This document shows positions 6,165-10,716 of a DNA stretch of 10,716 nt, piece after piece. The notes under the pieces are model-generated. The model did not search any database and was not told where the DNA came from. It saw only the letters and a program-made list of their open reading frames with translations. Source of the DNA: a bacterium (GTDB lineage: Bacteria; Chloroflexota; Dormibacteria; UBA8260; Bog-877); assembly GCA_021791345.1 (NCBI GenBank), contig JAJYWT010000049.1, forward strand, positions 1 through 10,716, written 5' to 3'. The translations under genes were made by a program, and so were the position numbers. Positions within the stretch are counted from its first letter, which is position 1; each line of letters starts with the position of its first letter.

Positions 6165-7133
6165 ATGGAATACGTACATCTGGGTAGCTCGGGGTTGACG
6201 GTGAGCCGGCTCTGTCTGGGCACGATGAACTTCGGGACCAGGGCTGACCAGCCGGTGTCCCACCGGATCATGGACCGGGCGCTGGAGATGGGGGTCAACT
6301 TCTTCGACACGGCCAACGTCTACGGGCGCGCCGTCAGGATCGGCCTCACCGAGGAGGTGGTAGGGGAGTGGCTGAGCCAGGGCGACCACCGGCAGAAGGT
6401 GGTTCTGGCGACCAAGGTCTTCGCCCGCACCTCCGACTGGCCCAACGAGGGAGGTTTGTCGGCACGGCACATCATCAGCGCCTGCGAGGCCTCCCTCCGC
6501 CGGCTGCGCACCGACCACATCGACCTCTACCAGATGCACCATGTCGATCGCGCCACCCCGGTCGACGAGACTCTGGAGGCCTTCGAACTTCTCCGCCAGC
6601 AGGGCAAGGTCATCTACTTTGGCTCATCGAACTTTGCCGGGTGGCACCTGGCGCGATTCCACGAGCACGCGCGGGCCCGGGGAACGCAGGGCTTGGTGAG
6701 TGAGCAGTCGCTGTACAACCTCCTCTCCCGCGAGGTGGAGCTGGAGGTGCTCCCAGCCTGCCGCGAGTACGGGATCGGGATGATCCCATGGAGCCCTCTG
6801 GCCTCCGGCATCCTGGGTGGCGCACCCGGGGTGGACCATGTGGGGAGGCGTTCAGACGCCCAGACCAGGGACCGTGGCGAGAAGCATCGTGACCAGCTTG
6901 CCGCCTACCAGCAGCTCTGCCAGGAAATCGGGAGGCAGCCCGCCGAGGTGGCCCTGGCCTGGCTCCTGGCCCAACCCGGGGTGACCGCTCCGATCATCGG
7001 GCCGAGGACGGAGGAGCAGCTGACTCAGGCTGCCCTGGGACTCGATGTCCAGCTGGGAGATGTCGAGCTGGCCCGCCTGGACCAGATCTTCCCCGGCCCG
7101 GGAGGCGCCGCTCCCGAGGCCTATGCCTGGTAG
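6165..7133 (+). CDS. Aldo/keto reductase, complete
   Basis: Cytosolic NADPH-dependent oxidoreductase of the AKR superfamily, 322 residues, the usual length for a TIM-barrel AKR. The catalytic tetrad is intact: Asp48 and Tyr53 in FFDTANVYG, Lys84 in LATKV, and His125 in DLYQMHH. Other family blocks are GKVIYFGSSNF (147-157), the SEQSLYNLL segment (179-187), IPWSPLASGILGG (207-219), and near the C-terminus APIIGPRTEEQL, which binds the cofactor phosphate. The TSDWPNEGGLSARHI stretch with DLYQMHHVDR is typical of an AKR subfamily frequent in actinobacteria and Chloroflexota, usually annotated only as oxidoreductase. The substrate cannot be told. It is divergent from the cyclase and convergent with the thioesterase, with a 10-bp gap. 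Nothing indicates an operon, and its partner in the pathway is not visible. Confidence 0.95.
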   Translation: MEYVHLGSSGLTVSRLCLGTMNFGTRADQPVSHRIMDRALEMGVNFFDTANVYGRAVRIGLTEEVVGEWLSQGDHRQKVVLATKVFARTSDWPNEGGLSARHIISACEASLRRLRTDHIDLYQMHHVDRATPVDETLEAFELLRQQGKVIYFGSSNFAGWHLARFHEHARARGTQGLVSEQSLYNLLSREVELEVLPACREYGIGMIPWSPLASGILGGAPGVDHVGRRSDAQTRDRGEKHRDQLAAYQQLCQEIGRQPAEVALAWLLAQPGVTAPIIGPRTEEQLTQAALGLDVQLGDVELARLDQIFPGPGGAAPEAYAW

Positions 7134-7143
7134 GCGGGACGGC
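7107..7143. terminator. Bulged hairpin across the convergent AKR/thioesterase junction
   Basis: Three stem blocks pair in register: GCCG (7107-7110) with CGGC (7140-7143), TCCC (7112-7115) with GGGA (7136-7139), and GCCTA (7119-7123) with TAGGC (7131-7135). They give 13 pairs with one- and three-base bulges on the left side and a seven-base loop. The structure spans the AKR stop and ends one base before the thioesterase stop. No U-tract is present, so the terminator role is inferred from place and strength. Confidence 0.45.
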
Positions 7144-7611
7144 TCACCGTGGAGTTGCCCGCTGCCGGTCCGCCCGTCTGGTCAACGTCGCAGCGGTTGC
7201 CGGGGCCGCCACCCGCACCAGCTCCTCGGGGATGGGCGCCGGCCTCCCGTCCGAGAGCCGCACCCAGGCCCACTCGGTAGAAATCTCCGCCAGGAGGCGG
7301 TGGTCCGAGGCCCGGTGCACCGTCGTCCGGCGCTGCCCCCGGGTGCCGCGGATCAGCTCGACCTGGACCATGAGCTCCAGCTCATCTCCGAAGCGTGCCG
7401 GAGCGTGGTAGGTCACGTCATGGTGGCGGATGACCCAGCCCCCACCATGCTGGGCAGCCCACTGCGCCCCGAAGCCGCTCGCCTCCGCGTGGCGTGAAGC
7501 CATCTCCTCTGCCCAGTTGAGGTAGACCGCGTTGTTGACGTGCCCGTACGCGTCGATCTCGTACTGGCGCACGCGCCACCGGTCCCGGTAGGTAAGAGGA
7601 TCGGGATCCAC
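7144..7611 (-). CDS. Acyl-CoA thioesterase, hotdog fold (4HBT, YbgC/FadM-like)
   Basis: Predicted cytosolic hydrolase of acyl-CoA (or acyl-ACP) thioesters, 155 residues from the GTG at 7611, normal for the family. The 4HBT signature is complete: YEIDAYGHVNNAVYLNW with catalytic Asp20, Gly23, His24, Asn26, Asn27 and Tyr30, followed by VTYHAPARFGDELEL (66-80), the strand that packs on the central helix. The frame is open further upstream to an ATG at 7755, but that would overlap the divergent membrane-protein gene by 58 bp and add 48 low-complexity residues. The GTG directly precedes conserved sequence, so it is preferred. No spaced Shine-Dalgarno is seen; AATAAT lies six bases upstream, as for the leftmost AKR. 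The C-terminal 25 residues are arginine/alanine-rich and probably disordered. The acyl substrate is unknown. Confidence 0.85.
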   Translation of the reverse strand: MDPDPLTYRDRWRVRQYEIDAYGHVNNAVYLNWAEEMASRHAEASGFGAQWAAQHGGGWVIRHHDVTYHAPARFGDELELMVQVELIRGTRGQRRTTVHRASDHRLLAEISTEWAWVRLSDGRPAPIPEELVRVAAPATAATLTRRADRQRATPR

Positions 7612-7617
7612 TCCCCC

Positions 7618-7623
7618 ATTATT
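7618..7623 (-). promoter_or_regulatory. -10-like element AATAAT of the thioesterase, leaderless arrangement
   Basis: On the minus strand AATAAT (5 of 6 to consensus) is followed by six bases (GGGGGA) and then GTG 7611. The spacing is identical to that at 303-308 upstream of the first AKR. The GGGGGA touches the start codon, too close to act as a ribosome site. No good -35 is seen. Confidence 0.4.
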
Positions 7624-7686
7624 CCCGGGCGGCTGTCTGGACTCGGGCGGCGGCGCGGCCCCATCATCGGAGCGTTTGATCCAAGC

Positions 7687-7691
7687 GGAGG
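7687..7691 (+). promoter_or_regulatory. Ribosome binding site deciding the TTG start at 7698
   Basis: GGAGG lies six bases before TTG 7698, an ideal spacing. No other start in the first 30 codons of this frame has a comparable site; a GTG at 7722 lacks one. This supports TTG as the true start. Confidence 0.55.
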
Positions 7692-7697
7692 GCAGAG

Positions 7698-9101
7698 TTG
7701 CGAGCTGGGACCGGGCCGAGTGTGCGGGAACATCTGACCCGCCTCGTTCCCGCATGGCGCCCGTCCGGGGAGCGGGCCGACCGGCTGGTAGTCCTGGCTC
7801 TGGCCATGGTGGCGTTCAAGGCCTCGAACTCCCAGTTCTTGAGCCAGCACCTGCCCGGGAGGCCAGCGGAGCTGGCCAACTTCATCCTCGAGTACCTGGC
7901 CTTCCTGATCTTCTGTGTCTTGGCGGCCCTGGCCCTGCGACGCCCCCTCGCCCCCTGGGTGGTCCGCTGCAGGCCCCACCGCCTTCTGGCCATGAGCCCC
8001 CTCTTCGCCGCCCTGGCCCTCGTGGTGGTTCTGTTCACCGCCGTACCCCCGGTGGTAGGGGGCCGGCAGCTGGTGGACGATGCCAACGCCATGGCCGTCT
8101 GCGGCGCCCGGGCGATCGCCGCCGGAGCCGACCCCTATCGGGTTCCGGAGATCACCTGCCTGAACTCGCTGGGCGTCTCGCCCACCCTCGCCACCCCCCT
8201 CAAGGTCGGGCCCCTTAAGAACGTGGCCGTGTACCCTACCCCGGCCCAGATCCTGGCCGCAGCCAGCAGCCCGGACCAGGGGGGGCTGCGGCTCTTCTCC
8301 CCCCTGGGGAAGCCGCCCCTGACCCCACTCGCCATGGTGCCCGTCGCCGGCCTGCCCCTCTGGGCCAGAACTGTTTGGACCGCGATCCCCGTCCTGGCGC
8401 TCCTCCTGGCGCTGATCTTCGCCGCCGGTTCGCTCTGGCCGGCCGCCGGCGGACTGCTCCTGCTCACCCTTTTTCTGAACGGTTCCCTGGTCAACTTCGC
8501 GGCCAACGGCAACGGCGAGACCTTCGCCTACGTGCTCATGGCCCTCTCTGTCCTCTGGATCCGCCGCCCCGTGGTCTCCGCCGTGTGCCTGGCGCTGGCT
8601 GTGGGAAGCAATCAGCTGGCCTGGTTCTTCGCCCCCGGTTACCTACTTCTGGCGGTCGAGGAAGGGCAGGTGGGGCGCCGCCTGGTGGCCGGGGCCGCCA
8701 CCCTCGTCGTCGCCGTCATCCCTTGGCTCATTCGGTATCCCGACGCTCTCGGCACCATTGTCGGGAACCTCCGAGCACACACCTTCCCCCTGGGTTCTGG
8801 CCCCATCACCCTAGTGCTGGGCGGCTTCGTTCCGGCGCCGTCGCGCACCCTCCTGCTGGCGCTGACGGCGATGGCGATGGTGGGCATCTGGACCTGGGGG
8901 GCGCTGGCCCGGGAGTATCGAGTGGCGGCCTCGGTGCTCCTCCTCGCCGGATTCTGGCTGAGCTGGCGCAGCCTGGACGAGTATCTGGCCCAGATCCCCC
9001 TGCTGGCGCTGGTGGCCCTGTTCGCCGTGCTGGGCGGTCGGGCGGGTAGTGGCGCCGCAGCCCCGCCACTGCCTGCCGCGGGTCACCCGAGCCCAAGGTG
9101 A
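7698..9101 (+). CDS. Polytopic membrane protein, GT-C / GT87-like glycosyltransferase candidate
   Basis: Integral membrane protein of 467 residues with about nine to eleven hydrophobic segments. The clearest are near 29-47, 60-80, 96-118, 226-244, 248-265, 274-288, 291-318, 328-345, 383-401, 408-421 and 430-446. The first large outside loop, about 119-205, holds VDDANAMAVCGARAIAAGADPY (126-147) and FSPLGKPPLTP (200-210). An acidic pair followed by a 'G-x-D-P-Y' block and then a 'P-L-x-K-P-P' block is the pattern of GT87/DUF2029-type polyprenyl-phosphate mannosyltransferases, so transfer of sugar from a lipid carrier is the leading guess. The match is loose and no substrate is implied. The gene starts with TTG behind a good ribosome site, is divergent from the thioesterase by 86 bp, and ends 134 bp before the lacI-like gene. 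No hairpin terminator is visible after its stop. Confidence 0.7.
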   Translation: MRAGTGPSVREHLTRLVPAWRPSGERADRLVVLALAMVAFKASNSQFLSQHLPGRPAELANFILEYLAFLIFCVLAALALRRPLAPWVVRCRPHRLLAMSPLFAALALVVVLFTAVPPVVGGRQLVDDANAMAVCGARAIAAGADPYRVPEITCLNSLGVSPTLATPLKVGPLKNVAVYPTPAQILAAASSPDQGGLRLFSPLGKPPLTPLAMVPVAGLPLWARTVWTAIPVLALLLALIFAAGSLWPAAGGLLLLTLFLNGSLVNFAANGNGETFAYVLMALSVLWIRRPVVSAVCLALAVGSNQLAWFFAPGYLLLAVEEGQVGRRLVAGAATLVVAVIPWLIRYPDALGTIVGNLRAHTFPLGSGPITLVLGGFVPAPSRTLLLALTAMAMVGIWTWGALAREYRVAASVLLLAGFWLSWRSLDEYLAQIPLLALVALFAVLGGRAGSGAAAPPLPAAGHPSPR

Positions 9102-9157
9102 TCCTGCCCGGCATGACCTGACAGAATCGCTGCACTCCAACACCGCCAGGCTTCCCC

Positions 9158-9186
9158 TTGACAGCCGCGGGCCTGCCTCCTAGCAT
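9158..9186 (+). promoter_or_regulatory. Sigma-A type promoter of the LacI-MFS operon
   Basis: TTGACA (9158-9163) matches the -35 consensus perfectly. Exactly 17 bases later comes TAGCAT (9181-9186), four of six to the -10 consensus with all key positions. The start of transcription is expected at about 9192-9194, inside the operator at 9192-9203. Confidence 0.75.
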
Positions 9187-9191
9187 CCCCT

Positions 9192-9203
9192 GCAACCGGT
9201 TGC
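9192..9203. promoter_or_regulatory. LacI-family operator, perfect 12-bp palindrome
   Basis: GCAACCGGTTGC is fully symmetric around a central CpG and fits the LacI/GalR/CcpA-type operator (TGCAAnCGnTTGCA-like). It covers the predicted transcription start of the promoter at 9158-9186 and lies 32 bases before the TTG of the LacI-type gene. The central CG agrees with a Leu in the regulator's hinge helix (Leu57) that inserts at that step in this family. Negative autoregulation with release by a ligand is the straightforward reading. Confidence 0.75.
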
Positions 9204-9223
9204 GCTAGCGGAGCGGGAACGCT

Positions 9224-9229
9224 GGGAGG
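9224..9229 (+). promoter_or_regulatory. Ribosome binding site for the TTG start at 9236
   Basis: GGGAGG lies six bases before TTG 9236, and a second purine run GGGGAGG reaches to 9234. The site, together with the DNA-binding domain starting directly after, fixes this start. Confidence 0.6.
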
Positions 9230-9235
9230 GGAGGC

Positions 9236-10324
9236 TTGCCCGGGGCCACGACGATCTACGACCTGGCCAGGGCCACTGGACTGTCCCCTTCCACCGTGTC
9301 CAGGGCGCTGAGGGGGATCGGGGACATCAGCCCGGGCACCGTGGCCCGGGTTCGGGACAGTGCGGCTCGACTTCGCTACCGGCCCAATGCGGTGGCTCGA
9401 AGCCTGGCCGTTAGGGGGAGCGATTCCTTCGCCCTCATGCTGCCGGACATCGCCAACCCCTTCTTCCCCGCCCTGGTCAAGGCGGTGCAGCTGCGGGCCC
9501 GCCACCACGGGAAGACGGTCCTCCTGTGCAACACCGAGGGCGTCCCGGAGGCCGAGGGCGAATACCTGGAGATGCTTGCCAGCCGCCAGATCGAGGGGGT
9601 GGTGGCCATGGGTCTGGCAATCACCGCCGAAGAGATCCGCAGGCGGGTGGGGTCGGGGATGAAGATCGTGGCGCTCGACCGCGCGGCCGCGGGGGGCAGC
9701 CCCGCCTCGGTCCAGGCCGATCACCGCGCTGGGGGCTGGATGGCCACGGACCACCTCCTGCAACTCGGCCATCAGGCGATCGCCCACATCGCCGGCCCCG
9801 CTGGGCTCTCGGTCACGACCGAGCGCTGGGAGGGCTACCGGGATCGGATGAACGAGGCGGGGATCGAGCCTGGACCTCTGGCCCACGGTGACTTCAGTGA
9901 GAGCTCCGGACACCGGGCCGCCCAGGAGCTGGTCAGCTGCGGCCGCCACTTCACGGCCATCTTCTGTGCCAACGACCTCATGGCCCTGGGGGCGATTTCG
10001 GCGCTCCGCTCCGCGGGAGTTGAACTTCCCTTCCAGGTCTCGGTGGTCGGCTTCGACGACATCGAACTGGGCAGGTATGCGGTGCCGGCGCTGACCACCA
10101 TCCGGCAACCGCTGACAGAGCTCGCACGGGTGGCGGTCGATCTGTTGGTTGGCCTTCTGCACGGTGAGGAGTCTCCGGAGCCGGGGCGGCTCGCCGTGGA
10201 GCTGGTGGTGCGCGAGAGCACTGCCGCCCCACCTCGACCGGTGGTCGGCCGAGGGGCGACCCTGGCATCATCGGGCATCGCCCCGAGGGGCGGAGAAGAC
10301 GTTCGGAGCAGGGAGGATTTCTGA
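9236..10324 (+). CDS. LacI-family transcriptional regulator
   Basis: Cytosolic repressor, 362 residues, slightly longer than the usual 330-345 because of a tail. Residues 6-25 (TIYDLARATGLSPSTVSRAL) are the LacI helix-turn-helix; 49-58 (RPNAVARSLA) is the hinge helix with Leu57 for the minor groove. The periplasmic-binding-like effector domain follows: DIANPFFPAL (71-80), VALDRA (145-150), the TTERWEGYRDRM segment (194-205), CANDLMALGAISAL (244-257), SVVGFDDIELGRY (269-281) and TTIRQPL (287-293). These are the normal ligand-pocket and dimer elements of sugar- or nucleoside-sensing members; the inducer cannot be named. The last 30 residues are Pro/Gly/Arg-rich and probably disordered. TTG start. 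The stop is one base before the MFS start, and a palindromic operator sits at its own promoter, so it probably represses itself and the transporter. Confidence 0.95.
   Translation: MPGATTIYDLARATGLSPSTVSRALRGIGDISPGTVARVRDSAARLRYRPNAVARSLAVRGSDSFALMLPDIANPFFPALVKAVQLRARHHGKTVLLCNTEGVPEAEGEYLEMLASRQIEGVVAMGLAITAEEIRRRVGSGMKIVALDRAAAGGSPASVQADHRAGGWMATDHLLQLGHQAIAHIAGPAGLSVTTERWEGYRDRMNEAGIEPGPLAHGDFSESSGHRAAQELVSCGRHFTAIFCANDLMALGAISALRSAGVELPFQVSVVGFDDIELGRYAVPALTTIRQPLTELARVAVDLLVGLLHGEESPEPGRLAVELVVRESTAAPPRPVVGRGATLASSGIAPRGGEDVRSREDF
10311..10316 (+). promoter_or_regulatory. Ribosome binding site of the MFS gene, inside the end of the regulator gene
   Basis: GGGAGG lies nine bases before ATG 10326 and within the last codons of the LacI-type gene. 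Only one base separates the stop (10324) from the next start, indicating co-transcription and possibly coupled translation. Confidence 0.65.
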
Positions 10325-10325
10325 G

Positions 10326-10716
10326 ATGGCCACGATAGCGGGCGCGCGCGAGGGGTCCACCGCCGAGACCGGGGAGCGGTGGGGCCCGACGGACAGCTGG
10401 AACTTCACCTCCTTCGTCCTGGGGATGGTGCTGGAGGCCTACATCTTCGGGATGGCCACCATCGCCACCGGCTGGGTGGCCATGCCGGTCAGCCTGCGCT
10501 CATTGCTGCTCTCCTGGTCGCCCATTTGGCTGATCATCGGGATCGCCGTGGCCGGCCCGCTCTCGGACCGGGTGGGTCGGCGCACGACCTTCTACCTGAC
10601 CATGGGGCTCTACGGCATCGGCGCCATCGGCCTGGCGTTCAGCGTCACCTACTGGATGATCCTGGCCTTCCTGGCGATCATGCTCTTCGCCGCCGGCGGC
10701 GAGATGAACACCATCA
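10326..10716 (+). CDS. MFS transporter, N-terminal part (runs off the right edge)
   Basis: Cytoplasmic-membrane secondary transporter, 130 residues visible of an expected 400-480. After a 25-residue hydrophilic N-terminus come four predicted membrane helices near 28-48, 60-77, 88-106 and 109-126. The loop between helices 2 and 3 carries the canonical MFS motif GPLSDRVGRRTTF (77-89) with Asp81, Arg82, Gly84 and Arg85/86. Helix 4 ends in GGEMN, resembling the sugar-porter and metabolite:proton symporter branches. Being directly downstream of the LacI-type regulator with a one-base gap, it is likely the regulated permease for the compound that regulator senses, perhaps a sugar or sugar acid. The substrate cannot be named from this part. 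Confidence 0.88.
   Translation, partial: MATIAGAREGSTAETGERWGPTDSWNFTSFVLGMVLEAYIFGMATIATGWVAMPVSLRSLLLSWSPIWLIIGIAVAGPLSDRVGRRTTFYLTMGLYGIGAIGLAFSVTYWMILAFLAIMLFAAGGEMNTI

Noticed and set aside
1..7133. The two aldo/keto reductases as a duplicated flanking pair around a mobile insert
   Set aside because: They belong to different subfamilies, no DNA repeat or transposase is present, and base composition is even across the window.
7612..7755. Longer thioesterase starting at ATG 7755
   Set aside because: It would overlap the divergent gene's start by 58 bp and add a disordered, unconserved 48-residue N-terminus.
9102..9157. Terminator after the membrane-protein gene
   Set aside because: No stem longer than a few pairs is visible between its stop and the next promoter.

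Overview
This is a high-GC chromosomal window that looks bacterial and Gram-positive-like (Terrabacteria type). Candidates are Actinobacteriota, Dormibacterota or a related Chloroflexota lineage. The reasons are the strong G/C third-position bias, GTG and TTG starts with purine-rich Shine-Dalgarno sites, actinobacterial-style -10 elements (TAnnnT), probable leaderless genes, and a tandem-cyclase/AAA/TPR giant protein of a kind common in those groups. I cannot fix the phylum from sequence alone. I see no IS element, tRNA, rRNA, CRISPR array or phage gene, so this reads as ordinary chromosome with some accessory signalling and transport genes.

Layout, left to right. An aldo/keto reductase (AKR) runs off the left edge on the minus strand (1-296). 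A 343-bp divergent intergenic region separates it from a secreted choice-of-anchor C protein (640-1755, plus). That region carries two inverted repeats, a good promoter and a structured leader. The secreted gene converges on a 1289-residue class III cyclase-AAA ATPase-TPR protein (1756-5625, minus); the two stop codons abut with no gap. A 539-bp divergent region (5626-6164) holds an 8-bp-arm palindrome. Next comes a second, complete AKR of a different subfamily (6165-7133, plus), convergent with a hotdog-fold acyl-CoA thioesterase (7144-7611, minus). A polytopic membrane protein with GT-C-like features follows (7698-9101, plus). The window ends with a LacI-family regulator (9236-10324) and, one base later, the first 130 codons of an MFS transporter (10326 to the right edge).

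How the parts work together. LacI plus MFS is a clear operon. Its promoter (TTGACA, 17 bp, TAGCAT) overlaps a perfect LacI-type operator at the predicted start site, so an autoregulated sugar or small-molecule uptake unit is the best reading. The cyclase is probably a nucleotide-signalling or STAND-like sensor. Its two cyclase domains have complementary losses, so they can form only one composite active site. The AKRs, thioesterase and membrane protein show no firm pathway link. Both convergent junctions have strong GC hairpins without U-tracts overlapping the stop codons, the likely termination style here. The most interesting items are the split-site cyclase, the unanchored six-cysteine secreted protein with its structured leader, and the compact convergent junctions. 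I found no clearly new multi-gene system.
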